Of a stretch of DNA of 64,000 nucleotides, positions 45,947 to 57,840 are shown in pieces. The stretch is taken from contig JAEVLN010000010.1 in assembly GCA_018350325.1 (NCBI GenBank), positions 1,922,001 through 1,986,000 on the forward strand, given 5' to 3'. Made by a program: the position numbers and the translations under genes. This DNA comes from Globodera rostochiensis. Taxonomy: Eukaryota; Nematoda; Chromadorea; Rhabditida; Heteroderidae. Under the pieces are notes generated by a model. The model had not been told where the DNA came from. It did not search any database and was given only the letters and a program-made list of their open reading frames with translations. Every line of letters begins with the position of its first letter. Within the stretch, counting starts at the first letter, position 1.

Positions 45947-47461
45947 ATGTTTTGTTGCCATTATTTTATATTTTTCTGTTTTCTCACTTGCCTGATTTTA
46001 CAATTGAATGCAGTTGATGAAGAACATAATGATATATTTGCTGAATTGTGGCAGAAAAGTGAAGAAATTGGAGCAAAATCCGGCAAATGTGAAGAAACAT
46101 TACAAACTTTAAATGACAATTTTGAAAAAATTGGGAAAATTAAAAAAGAAATTGTCGTGAAAGACGAACCAAATGATTATGAAGAATTTGATCAATTTTC
46201 GAACGAAAGACAGCAAAAAATCACATTAAACAAAACTGTAAAGGAAGAGAATGTTGAAAAACGGGTTAAATCCGGTACTTTTAAATATTTCCTTTATTTT
46301 AATTAAAATGAATTTAGAATTTATGGAATTTGATCGTATTTCCGGTAAAGAAGAATTTGATAATGGGAAGGATGGAGAAGAACAAAGCACAGATTCGTAT
46401 TCGATTTTTGATAATTCGAATTTGAAGGAAAGCTCTTCAAAATCACAGAAAGGTAAATATCGGATTAATTATTTTCGTTAATCTTTGCATGAAAAGAACA
46501 AATAATATCAATTCTAATAATTGGTTAGTTTTTAATTAAAGGTATTAAAAAGAATTATTCGGAAGTTGAAAAACAAGAAATAATTGGAAAGTTTTATAAA
46601 TTAAAAAAAGAATTCAAAATCCGGGCCAAAGGAATGTCTTACGATATGAAAAAAATTGATGAAAAAATTGCGCAGAAATTGGAAGTTGCTATTAGAACAA
46701 TTTATAAGTGGAAAAACGAATTTGGAGCTCAAAGTGAATTTTTCTTTTGTTTATAAATTTATTTTTAATTAAACAAAAATTTTGCCAGAAAAAAACAAGA
46801 ACCACACTGACGTTGAAAAAGTTGAATTGTTGAAAAATTTTCATAAAATCAAAAAAGAAAATCCTCAACTCCTTAATGACGAAATTGCGCAAATGTTGAA
46901 CCTTAAGATTAAAACCTTATATTCTTGGAAAAGAAAATCTAAAGGCTTAAAACCTGGTAACTTTAACATAAATTGCAAAAATACATTTTCACAAATAAAT
47001 TTTTCACAGTTTATTTAATTGATTTTGCTAATGCCTTTTAAGTAAATTTCATATTTTTTTAAATTGGAATTTTTAAAAGATAAGAAAATATCCTTTAAAT
47101 TATTTAATAACTATCAATTCTAATTAGAAAATTAATGATTTTTTTGTTTTTCGATTAAGGTATTAAAAAGATTTATTCGGAAGTAGAAAAACAAGAAATA
47201 ATCGCGGAGTTTGATCAATTAAAACAAAAATTCAAAACTCGGGCCAAAGGAATGTCTTACGATATGAAAAAACTCGATAGAAAAATTGCGCAAAAATTGG
47301 AACTTTCTCGTACAACAATTTATAATTGGAAAAAGCAATTTGGAGTAAAATTTCCAATAAAAATTAACAGTTCTGAACGCTCAACTTCATCTACTAATTC
47401 TCTAAATGTTATACCCTGGAAATGGAATGATTTCGGAAAAAAACGGAATAAACGCATTTGA
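45947..47461 (+). CDS. G3: secreted HTH-cassette protein, five exons, intact
   Basis: Exons 45947-46274, 46318-46452, 46542-46733, 46789-46956 and 47160-47461 join through phase-1 introns into 374 residues. The order is signal peptide (MFCCHYFIFFCFL...), acidic linker with VVKDEPNDYEEF, Ser-rich exon, cassette A, cassette B, then cassette A fused to the C-terminal tail ending FGKKRNKRI. It has one A cassette fewer than G1. The last helix of the first A cassette reads VAIRTIYKWKNEFG; that of the last A reads LSRTTIYNWKKQFG. Cassette B has LKIKTLYSWKRKSKG where G1 has IHTTTLNRWERESRG. The dyad TTCGAGATTCTCGA lies about 40 nt upstream of the ATG, before a TTTCAG acceptor. Confidence 0.83.
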
Positions 47462-47846
47462 AAAATTGTAAATGTTTTGCCCATATTTTTCCTTTTTGTA
47501 AAACTTTTCCTTATTTTGCTATTCTCACAATATGTAATTTGGACTTATCTTATTCTTTTAGAAAATAATGAACAAACATTGAGCTCATATTTACTCACGG
47601 TTTGTTTCTTCACTATCATTTTCGTCACAGTTTTAAAAGTTGAATCTTCAAATAATAGCACAAAACGACGTAAAGAAAAGTAACAATTGAATTAATGCTT
47701 TTCGAAGGATTTAAAGCCAAAATTAATTTTTGTAAATTTTTATTTTTGGAAAATAGTTTGAATTTGGGTACGGGGTTCGCAATTGGTCTAAATATGTCAT
47801 ATTCAGACAAAATCCCATTTCTATCCAATCACTGTTACTAAATGAT

Positions 47847-48186
47847 CAGGGCTTCTACTTTTAGGCATGAAAAATTTGTATGCCGAAAACGAACGCTCCG
47901 TAGCTTTTGCCTTAATTTTTGTCATTTAAATCGTGAAAAAAGTCGCCAAAAATGTCGAAATAGGCATGAAATAGGTACAAAAATGTCAAAATAGGCATTA
48001 GGCACAAAAACCCCAAAATAGGCACAAATAGGCATTAGGCACGAAAACCTCAAAATAGGCATAAATAGGCATTATAAAGTCCATTCTAGAAGCTCCAAAT
48101 AAAGCTAAAAACATTTTTTTTCGTGCTTAACTCACTGTGCCAAGTTCGCAGAAAAAATAGGCATTTGCCTAAAAGTGGAAACCCTT
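47847..48186. mobile_element. hAT-like MITE, 340 bp, AATAGGCA words
   Basis: The left end CAGGGCTTCTACTTTTAGGC is mirrored by GCCTAAAAGTGGAAACCCTT. Flanking octamers TAAATGAT and TAAATGCC agree at 6 of 8. The interior is built from ATAGGCATTAGGCAC words. The right flank continues into AATGCCGTGAAACGTC, also seen at 24252, which supports the boundary. Confidence 0.75.
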
Positions 48187-48284
48187 TAAATGCCGTGAAA
48201 CGTCAAAATTTAAAATTGCAACTTTTTCACCTTTTTATATGGTTTTAGACTTTTTAATTAAACAGATTATACAAATGTAAACTT

Positions 48285-48570
48285 TTTAATATAATTAAGG
48301 ACTATTTTATGCTACTAGCATTAATTACATCATCGTATTGTGCAGCATCGTTTACGCAATTACAATATATCAACATTGACTTATTTGTTAAATGTCTTCA
48401 TAGATGTATAAATTTTGCAATATTTCGTTGAACACGCTAAATGCTAGATTTTATTAGCTAAGGGACAAATCAATAAACTATAAATGCCATTGATTTTATG
48501 ATACCAGCATTTCTATTAAAAAACAGCCGCGCTAACATTGACAAAGCTAACAAATAAATGCTATAACCTC
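48285..48570 (+). repeat. Segmental-duplication spacer, copy 2
   Basis: It matches 29040-29320 and 55040-55330 (TGTGCAGCATCGTTTACGCA and following). Confidence 0.75.
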
Positions 48571-48666
48571 GCAACGCTCAAGTCACCCCTCCCCCCCCCC
48601 CCCTTGCGCTTCTATGAAAGGGACTAATGAGTCTTGAGTCTGAGCAACTTTAGTGACTACTTCGGA

Positions 48667-49600
48667 CAGGAATATAACTTCATCTCCTGATCCAACTTCA
48701 TTTCCTGATCCAACTTCATCTACTGATCCAACCTCCCTGATCCACCCTCATCTCCTGATCCAACCTCATCTCCTGATCCACCCTCACCTCTTGATCCACC
48801 CTCACCTGATCCAACCTCTCCTGATCCACCCTCATCTCCTGATCCAACCTCATCTCCTGATCAACTTCATCTCCTGATCCAACCTCATCTCCTGAACCAA
48901 CTTCATCTCTTATCCAACTTCATCTACTGATCCAACCTATTCTCCTGACCCAACCTCATCTCCTGATCCAACCTCATCTCCTGATCCATTCATTTCCTGA
49001 TCCAACCTCATCTCCTGATACAACCCCATCCCCTGATCCAACCTCATCCCCTGATCCAACCTCCCTCATCCAACTTCATCTACTGATCCAACCTATTCTC
49101 CTGATCCAACCTAATCTCCTGATCCAACCTCATCTCCCGATCCAACCTCATTTCCTGATCCAACCTCATCTCCTGATCCAACTTTATCTCCTGATCCAAC
49201 TTCTATTGATCAAACCTAATCTCCTGATCCAACCTAATCTCCTGATCCAACCTCATCTCCCGATCCAACCTCATTTCCTGATCCAACCTCATCTCCTGAT
49301 CCAACTTCATCTCCTGATCCAACTTCTATTGATAAACCTAATCTCCTGATCCAACCTCATCTCCTGCCAACCCTCCTGATCCAACTTCATCTCCCGATCC
49401 AACCTAATTTCCTGATCCAACCTCATCTCCCGATCCAACCTCATTTCCTGATCCAACCTCATCTCCTGATCCAACTTCATCTCCTGATCCAACTTCTATT
49501 GATAAACCTAATCTCCTGATCCAACCTCATCTCCTGCCAACCCTCCTGATCCAACTTCATCTCCCGATCCAACCTAATTTCCTGATCAACCTCATCTCCA
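48667..49600. repeat. 18-bp satellite array, block 2
   Basis: Same word as block 1, with more unit-length irregularities. A roughly 186-bp segment is repeated (starting near 49200, 49310 and 49490). The open frames here are by-products. Confidence 0.92.
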
Positions 49601-49870
49601 TTGGGTTTTTTTCGCCAAATAAAGCGTGAGGGGCGGCGCTGAGCCCTTCCCATGCATAAGCATGGGAGGGTAATAATGCGCATTTACATTAAATCGTTCA
49701 ATTTTTGCGTTATTCGAATCAATGAGAGATGAACAATTGCATGAAATCGTTCAATTTTGCCTTTTCAAATCAATGCTTATTATTAGCATGGGATTATGCA
49801 CCATAAAGGCCAAAATATGCCTCAAATCCATTAATCTTATTGGCGTCAGTGAGTAAGCCTATAATAGGGA
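49601..49870 (+). repeat. Post-satellite spacer upstream of G4
   Basis: It matches 40931-41190, including the CCATGCATAAGCATGGGAGGG dyad region. Confidence 0.75.
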
Positions 49871-51442
49871 TTGGGTCTCTCTATTTTTTTAAAATTTCAG
49901 TTATTTTATTCTGCATATTTATGTTTTGTTGTCATTATTTTATTTTTCTCTGTTTTTTCAATTGCCAAATTTTGCAATTGAATGGATTTGATGAAGAACA
50001 TAATGATATATTTGCGGAATTGTGGCAGAAAAGTGAAAAAATTTGCAAAAAATCCGGAAAAAGTGAAGAAACATTACAAACTTCAAATGACAATTTAATT
50101 AGTCAAAAAACTGGGAAAATTAAAAAAGAAATTGTTGTAAAAGATGAACGCCATGATAATTATTATGATGGTTTTAAATTTAATCAATTTTCAAACGAAA
50201 GACATCAAAAAATTGCATTAAACAAAACTGTAAAGGAAGAGAATGTTGAAAACCGGGTTAAATCCGGTACTTTTAAATATTTCCTTTATTTTAATTAAAA
50301 AGGAATTTAGAATTTATGGAATTTAATCGAATCTCCGATAAAGAAGAATTCAATAATGGGGAACATGGAAAAGAACAAAGCACGGATTCGTATTCGATTT
50401 TTGATAATTTGAAGGAAACCTCTTCAAAATCAAAAGGTAAAATATTGGGAAAAATATTTATATCGTAAGGGTCTTGCATTATTTTTATAATAAGAGCCAA
50501 ACAATGATTTTACAATATGAAAAAACGATGAAAAAATTGCGAAAAAATTGGGAGTTTCTTGTGCAACAATTTATAGTTGGAAAAAGCATAATTTATTTAG
50601 TAATTGATTTTTTTGTGTGGATTTAATTTGAATTTATTATTTAATTGGAATTTTTAATAAGCTAACAAAATATCGTTAGATATTAAATAACATTTCTAAA
50701 TTAAAAAAAAATTGATAAATTGATTTATTTTTCGATTAAAGGTATCAAAAAGAAATATTCGGAAGTTGAAAAACAAGAAATAATCGCGGAGTTTGATCAC
50801 TTAAAAAAAGAATTCAAAATACGGGCCAAAGGAATGTCTTACAATATGAAAAAATTCGAAGAAAAAATTGCGCAAAAATTGGGAGTTTCTTATAGAACAA
50901 TTTATAATTGGAAAAACGAATTTGGAGCTCCAAGTGAATTTTTCTTTTGTTTGTTTATAATTTAATTTTATTAAACTAAAATTTTGATTAGAAAAACAAA
51001 AGAATTACACTGACGCTGAAAAGGTTGAATTATTGAAAAATTTTTACAAAATCAAAAAAGAAAATTCTCAACTCCGTAAAGACGAAATTGCGCAAATGTT
51101 AAACATTCACATCAAAAGCTTGAATCGCTGGGAAAGGAAATCAAAAGGATTAGAACCTGGTAATTTTTCATCGCAATATCCAATAAAATTTTTCAGGAAT
51201 CTCTTATTTATTGTTGGGAACAATTTGGAGCTTAAAGTGAATTTTAAAAAACAGAAGAAATACATTGACTCTGAAGGCGGAATGTCCGGATATCCGCGGA
51301 TATATCCGGATACGGACGGGTAACGGATATGACCCTAATATCCGCGGATATCCGTGTATCCGTTGTTTTTTTTAGTGCTGAAGGAAAATTTATTAAAACG
51401 ATTTTCTAAATTGATTTTCTAGGATATATTTTTGTTTTGAAC

Positions 51443-51509
51443 AGGGCCTAGTGGGTAAACTTTCATGGTGAGCTACTTGGGTTGAGGGTTCTATACCCTC
51501 TCGCGATTC
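51443..51509 (+). repeat. tRNA-like sequence
   Basis: GGCCTAGTGGGTAAAC resembles an A box, and GGGTTCTATACCC is a T-arm-like B box about 45 nt later. Acceptor ends do not pair, so a relic or SINE head is more likely than a working gene. Confidence 0.35.
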
Positions 51510-51666
51510 ATCTTTATTTTTGTTTTTATACTTTAAGATAGGCGGAATTCCGTTTTCCGTTTTTTCGTTCTTTTTGGGCCTTTTTTTCCGTTTTCCGTTA
51601 AAATCCCTTTTTAACGGGAAAAAACGGAAAAAAAATATACATCCCTAAGAATGGAGAATTGAAAGG

Positions 51667-51740
51667 CGGTTTGGTTATGGTGTAATGGTGAGTGGTTGGT
51701 GTGGGGAGATAAGTGTGGGTGCGGGTTCAGATCCCCGACT
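51667..51740 (+). repeat. tRNA-like sequence
   Basis: GGTTATGGTGTAATGGTGAG (A-box-like) and GCGGGTTCAGATCCCCG (B-box-like) are spaced as in a tRNA. The anticodon arm and acceptor stem are not convincing. Confidence 0.4.
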
Positions 51741-51966
51741 GTTTCAGTAATTATTTCTTATTTTTCTGTACAGTTACGGAGGTTAAACAATTTTAAAAAT
51801 TCGTTTTAACTTTTTCCAATTTAGAAACAAATATTTTAGATGACAATTCACAAGCTTTTCATTTATTTTTTGTTAGACGAAATCAAAAAACATTTGGGGG
51901 ATTTCATTTTCATTTTTGAGCGATTTTCTTAACAAATCTTGTTAAGTTTTTTAAAAAAAATTCTTC

Positions 51967-51990
51967 CGGCGGCGCCTATCGGCACGCCGA
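51967..51990. repeat. GC-rich hairpin plus poly-C
   Basis: CGGCGGCGCC, loop TATC, GGCACGCCGA, then a C run. One arm base is missing compared with the copy at 44204. Confidence 0.7.
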
Positions 51991-53764
51991 CCCCCCCCCC
52001 CCACCCAAAAGCTTAAAATAGATTTAGAAAGCCGCTGAAAAAAAGACATCCTTCAAAATTTTTAAAAATAATTACTGTTAAGTTTTCAAAAAATATTTAT
52101 TAAATAAATTATTTTAAAAAAATAAAAACTTTTTTATTTTATTTGAAAATTTTTCCGTTTTCCGTTTTTCCGTTGTTTTTGGCCCTTTTTTCCGTTTTAC
52201 GTTTTCCGTTAAAAAAAATATTTCCGTTTTTCCGTTTTCCGTTTTTTGAAAATAAATTTCCGCCCATCCCTGATCGGCACCGCCGACCCCCCCCCCCCCC
52301 CCCCCCCCTCTAATGTTAAAAATTCTAAAAAAAAACCGAAAATCTTTTATCAAAAAATTTCGTTTAACTATTAATTAAATACCAATTTCTAAATTTTAAC
52401 AAAAAATTGGGATTGATTTGTTTTTCGATTAAAGGTATTAAAAAGATTTATTTGGAAGCAGAAAAACAAGAAAAAGTCGCGGAGTTTGATGAATTAAAAA
52501 AAGAATTCATAATACGGGCCAAAGGAATGTCTTACGATATGAAAAAAGTCGATGAAAAAATTGCGCGAACATTTGGAGTCTCTCGATCAACAATTAATAA
52601 TTGGAAAAAGAAATTTGGAGTTACAAGTAGATTTATCATTTAATTTGTTTATATTTTTTAAACCATAATTTTGCCAGAAACGCTAAAGAATTACACTAAC
52701 GCTGAAAAGGCGGAATTAATGAAAAATTTTAATAAAATCAAAAAAGAAAATCCTCAACTCCGTAAAGAAGAAATTGCGCAAATGTTGAACATTCACACTA
52801 CAACTTTGAATCGCTGGGAAAGGGAATCAAAAGGATTAGAACCTGGTAATTTTTCATCGCAATATCCAATAAAATTTTTCAGGCATGTCTTACCATATGA
52901 AAATTGATGAAAGATGAAATTGGGAGTTTCTCGTATAACTATTTATTGTTGGGAAAAGCAATTTGGAGCTTCAAGTTGAATTTTAATAACAAAAGAAATA
53001 TACTGACTCTGAAGCGGAATTGTTGAAAAATTTGAATAAAATTCAAAAAGAAAATCTTCTCAAAGTTGTTTCAGATATTAGAAAAATTGATGACAAATTT
53101 TTTTTCCCTTTTTGTAAAACTTTTCCAAATATTGCTATTCTTTATACCTTGGAAATATCACCTATGCAGGGCTGCTCGTAACCGTCAGAAAAAAATTCGT
53201 AAAAAGTAATCCGTAATTCGTAAAAGCCAAAACGCCGTAATAGTAAGTAATTCGTAATTAGTAACTCGTAAATTTCAAATTTTTTTTTAATACATTGAAT
53301 CTCAAAATTTACTTAATTTCATAATTCAAAATTGTAAAGTAGGATGGATATTGTGGTGGCAAAAGAGGAACTTCTAAGATTTTCGGGCAACAATTTCTTT
53401 CTCAGATCGGTAACAATAATCCGGCAGTCGAGATGGGAGGGGTCGGCGGTGTGAAATTATGCCGTATAATTTGGGGATTAAATTTAAAAAATCCTGACCA
53501 ATTTTTTGACAAATAAAAATTCGTAATTTCGTAAAATCGCGTATTATTTTAGTTTTTTTGGAAAATTGAATAATCTGATAAAAAGTTCAAATCTTTTGAC
53601 AACCAGGCCAACCCATCGCCATACTAGCCATCTAGGCACCAGCCTTAGAGTTCCTTCCTATTTTCCTTTATTTTTTATGCGAAAATTCAATTTTTCAGCC
53701 CCTTTTTTCGAAAATGATTAGAAAATGTAATTATTTTTCAGTAAAGTCCAAAAATCAACCTTCA

Positions 53765-54938
53765 AATGCCCATTTTTCCCGGATTAACCTTTAAAAAATC
53801 AAAAACAGTATTCTGGGCATTTTGGATTTCCAGAACATCAAATTCTGGTGCATGCTGACTTTCCAGCACCAAATTCTGGTTTATTCTGACTTTTCGCAAA
53901 ACCAAATTCTGGTCCAGCTGTTTCGCAAAACCAAATTCTGGTGCATACTGGATTTCCAGAACATCAAATAACAGATTATTGTTCATACTTTCTTTCCGGA
54001 ACATCAAATTCTGGTGCCTTCTGGATTTCCAGAACATCTAATAACAAATTCTGGTGCATGCTGATTTTCCGAAAACCTAATTCTGGTCTCTACTGATTTC
54101 CCGGAACGCCAAATTCTGGTCCAGCTGACTTCATGGGGCACCTCTGGCATACCTAGCTTTTCGCAAAACCAAATTCTGGTGAAATCCAGAATGGTGTTCC
54201 GCAAAGTCAGTAGAGACCAGAATTAGGTTTGCGGAAAATCAGCATGCACCAGAATTGGTGTTCCGGAACGTTAGCTGGACCAGAATTTGGTTGCCGGATG
54301 GTCAGAATGCACCAGATTTGTTATTTGATGTTCTGGAAATCCAGAATACACCAGAATTTGTTGTGAGGAAAGTCAGCTAGACCAGAATTTGGTTTTGCGA
54401 AACAGCTGGACCAGAATTTGGTTTTGCAAAAAGCCAGAATGCACCAGAATTTGTTATTTGATATTCTGTAAACCCACAACCCACCAGAATTTGGTGTTCC
54501 GGAAAGTCAGCTGGACCAGAATTTGCCGTTCCGGGAAATCAGTAGAGACCAGAATTAGGTTTCCGGAAAATCAGCATGCACGAGAATTTGTTATTAGATG
54601 TTCTGAAATCCAGAATACACCAGAATTTGATGTTCCGGAAAGAAAGTATGAACAATAATCTGTTATTTGATGTTCTGGAAATCCAGTATGCACCAGAATT
54701 TGGTTTTGCGAAACAGCTGGACCAGAATTTGGTTTTGCGAAAAGCCAGAATGCACCAGAATTTGTTATTTGATATTCTGTAAACCCACAACCCACCAGAA
54801 TTTGGTGTTCCGGAAAGTCAGGTGGACCAGAATTTGGTGCTGGAAAGTCAGCATGCACCAGATTTTGATGTTCTGGAAACCCAGAATGCCCAGAATACTG
54901 TTTTTGGTTTTTTAAAGGTTAATCCGGAAAAATCAATC
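53765..54938. mobile_element. Foldback element, 1.17 kb, with CCAGAATTTGGT arms
   Basis: The outer left sequence CCCGGATTAACCTTTAAAA is mirrored on the right by TTTTAAAGGTTAATCCGG. Both arms (about 53765-54190 and 54225-54938) are tandem runs of words such as ACCAGAATTTGG and GTTCTGGAAATCCAG in opposite orientation. AAAAATCAA occurs just outside both ends (53750 and 54928) and might be a 9-bp duplication, but it overlaps the right arm end. The long open frames on both strands come from the repeat. Confidence 0.8.
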
Positions 54939-55400
54939 GATAGCGGACATTCTCGGATTAAATCTTACTGAAGCCAATGTGGTGATCATCGGATATGTGA
55001 ACCGTGTTAGTGGTCATATTAATAAAAGCGTATTAATAAAATAAAAATTAATATAATTAAGGACTATTTTATGCTACTAGCATTATATTACATATCGTAT
55101 TGTGCAGCATCGTTTACGCAAACATATTCACATTGCCTTATTTGTTAAATTTCTTCATAGATGTATAAATTTTGCAATATTTCGTTGAACACGCTAAATG
55201 TTAGATTTTATTAACTAAGGGACAAATCAATAAACTATAAATGCCATTGATTTTATGATGCCAGCATTTCTATTAAAAAACTGCAGCGCTTACATTGACA
55301 AAACTAACAAATAAATGCTATAATTTTTCCTGCTTTTTGAACTGCCAGCCTTTCCATCAATTTCAAAACCGCCAGCAGAATAGGGATTGAGACCGATGAG
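54939..55400 (+). repeat. Segmental-duplication spacer, copy 3
   Basis: It matches 28935-29400 from CAATCGATAGCGGACATTC to GCCAGCAGAATAGGGA. This copy lacks the satellite that follows at 29450. Confidence 0.75.
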
Positions 55401-56190
55401 TCTTGAGTCTGGGCAACTTTGGTCTGACCACTTCTGACATGAATGTGCTCTGGTCACTTTTTAAGAACCAGAACAGAATTCTGGTTGCATCAGGGGGGGT
55501 GGGGGAGGAATTTTTTTTAAATTTCTAACATTTTTGTTAAAAAATAGTGCAAAAGTCGAAAATTTTTGCGAAAAGCCTCGGTGCAAATTTGCCGATTATT
55601 GATCTCGAGTTGAGACAATGATCGTCGACCAGGAATGATCAACAGGCGGGCCAGCTTTTATAAATCCCGCGCACGTTGGAAAAGGGATAGGAATCTATCA
55701 ATTCCGATCCGAATTGAAAAGTCCGAAGGTCGAATAGTCCATATTTAAGCGAGGTCGAATACAAATTTAGTTTGAAGATCGAATCCTGGTACTTTGATGA
55801 AAATACCAGGAGTCCTGTCCAGACTCCGGTTTTTCTGATCAAAAGGTTAGTTTAATTAACGCAAGTCCACTACCGTCCTCGGCAAAAATGAATTTTGTCC
55901 CTCGACCCCACCCCCCCCCCCCTCGGTGAAAAATAAATGCATTTCTTAAATTTTTAATTGGCTCAAAGCAGATTATTATTGTAAATTAAACCCAATCGAT
56001 ATACTCAACAACCGCCAAGAAAATAACTCCACCTCTCTAATCATTCACATGATAGAAAATAATGAACCAAATATATCAATTTTTACAGCGGCTCAAATAT
56101 AAAAATAAAATTCTATGGTTTTCCATTTTAAATAATATTTACAAACTTATGAATTTTATTAAATTATTAAAAAAAAAATTGTCTAACTTT
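55401..56190. other. Region upstream of G5, no gene
   Basis: AT-rich DNA with two homopolymer G/C runs (55495, 55910) and GTCGAATA/AGATCGAATCC words at 55680-55800. Neither 5' block known from the other gene copies is present. Confidence 0.4.
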
Positions 56191-57598
56191 CAGTTTACTT
56201 GCTCTGCGCTATTTATGTTTTGTTGTCATTATTTTATTTTTTTCTCTTTTCTCAATTGCCAAATTTTGCAATTGAATGCATTTGATGAAGAACATAATGA
56301 TATATTTGCCGAATTGTGGCAGAAAAGTGAAGAAATTGGCACAAAATTCGGCAAAAGTGTAGAAACATTACGAACAAATTCAAATGACAATTTAATCAGT
56401 CACAAAACTGGGAAAATTAAAAAAGAAATTGTTGTGAAAAACGAACCAAATGATTATGAAGAATTTGATCAATTTTCAAAGGAAAGACAGCAAAACATCG
56501 CATTCGTAAAGGAAGAGAATGTTGAAAAACGGGTTAAATCCGGTACTTTTAAATATTTCCTTTATTTTAATTAAAAAAGAATTTAGAATTTATGGAATTT
56601 GATCGTATCTCCGATAAAGAAGAATTCGATAATGGGAAGGATGGAGAAGAACAAAGCACGGATTCGCTTTTTGATAATTCGAATTTGAAGGAAAGGTCTT
56701 CAAAATCACAAAAAGGTAAAATATTGTAAAAAAATATTTATATTGTAAGGGTCTTGCATTATTCTTATAATAAGAGGAGCCAAACATTGACCGGGAAAAT
56801 AATCCGAAACTCGGTTTCCGGACATTAAATTAAAATTTTGCCGCAAAAACGAACGAAATACACTGACGCTGAAATTTAAATAATTGAATAAGTATTTTTA
56901 AAAGAAATATTGATTTATTTTTTAATTAAAGGTATTAAAAAGAATTATTCGGAAGTAGAAAAACAAGAAATAATCGCAAAGTTTGATCAATTAAAAAAAG
57001 AATTCAAAATACGGGCCAAAGGAATGTCTTACAATATGAACAAAATTGAAGAAAAAATTTCGCGAACATTTTTTGGAGTCTCTCGATCAACAATTAATAA
57101 TTGGAAAAAGAAATTTGGAATTACAAGTAGCTTTATCATTTAAATTTGTTTATATTTTTATAAACCATAATTTTGCCTAGAAACGCAAAAGAAACACACT
57201 GACGCTGAAAAGGCGGAATTGTTGAGAAATTTTTACAAAATCAAAAAAGAAAATCCCCAACTCCCTAAAGACAAAATTGCGCAAATGTTGAACATTCACA
57301 TCCAAACATTGAATTACTGGGAAAGGAAATCAAAAGGATTAGAACCTGGTAATTTTGCAATTTCCACATAAAATTTTCACAAATTTAATTTAAGATGGGG
57401 GGGGGGCGCGCGTCGAATGTTAATCAGTTTTTGATTCGCGCGAAATTTTTTTTAAATAAAAAAAAACATTATTAATTTTATATGAAAGAAAGGGATCGTT
57501 ACGAATTTGTTCGCAGTTGTTGGGCCTGGCTCACTTTTAGCTACTTTTTTGATGTACTTGTCTTAATTTTGGCGGTTTATTATATCTGGCTTAACATT

Positions 57599-57729
57599 GT
57601 AAGGATTTGAGTGTTCCGCTGGTTGGAAGCGAACGGTTAAAACGCCTATGGCGGGGGCTTGAGGATGGAGCTGTAAGGATTTGAGTGTTCCGCTGGTTGG
57701 AAGCGAACGGTTAAAACGCCTATGGCGGG
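57599..57729 (+). repeat. 57-bp direct duplication upstream of the tRNA
   Basis: GTAAGGATTTGAGTGTTCCG...CGCCTATGGCGGG occurs at 57599-57655 and again at 57673-57729. The two copies look the same. Confidence 0.85.
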
Positions 57730-57767
57730 CGCAAAAGATCATCCATAAAGAAGCAGGCTAATGGGAC

Positions 57768-57840
57768 GCCCCGGTAGCTCAGTTGGAAGAGCTGCCCACG
57801 GATTGGGTGAAGGACGTGGGTTCGAGTCCCACCCGGGGCT
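57768..57840 (+). tRNA. tRNA or tRNA pseudogene with atypical anticodon arm
   Basis: 73 nt. The acceptor stem GCCCCGG/CCGGGGC is perfect, with discriminator T. The D arm GCTC-AGTTGGAA-GAGC and the T arm GTGGG-TTCGAGT-CCCAC are perfect. The anticodon arm is poor. The best stem (TGCCC/GGGTG, two wobble pairs) leaves loop ACGGATT, with C instead of the invariant U33 and anticodon GGA; other registers pair worse. Promoter boxes A and B are intact. It may be a pseudogene or a SINE head; amino-acid identity is not assigned. Confidence 0.6.

Larger units (their letters stand above)
51280..52420. repeat. Cluster of inserted simple-word elements within G4
   Basis: The interval holds TATCCGCGGATATCC words (51285-51365), CCGTTTTCCGTTTTT words with hAT-type ends reading TAGGGATGTATA (about 51651) and CAGGGATGGGCGG (about 52272), two tRNA-like sequences, and GC hairpins with poly-C (51967, 52275). 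It interrupts the cassette array. Confidence 0.6.
49921..52845 (+). pseudogene. G4: HTH-cassette gene copy, incomplete
   Basis: Exon 1 49921-50266 and exon 2 50311-50436 are intact and in frame, with signal peptide MFCCHYFIFLCFF. A degenerate A remnant lacking its start lies at 50510-50590. Good cassettes follow: A 50742-50933, B 50992-51159, then eroded A/B remnants, a 1.1-kb block of inserted repeats, A 52435-52626, B 52678-52845 and more remnants to about 53100. No C-terminal exon was found. A transcript skipping the remnants would keep frame, since every good cassette is phase 1 to phase 1, but it would end in intron-derived sequence. Cassette B at 52678 is almost the same as the one at 43493 in G2, so the two copies are closely related. 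Confidence 0.7.

Noticed and set aside
49840..49920. Upstream extension of the G4 first exon to an ATG at 49840
   Set aside because: The ATG lies before the TTTCAG acceptor shared by all copies, and the extension is not conserved; the signal peptide start at 49921 is.
53762..54915. Frames with repeated RIWFCEKPECTRI-like peptides on both strands
   Set aside because: Products of the foldback arms. Both strands are open because the same word is present in both orientations.
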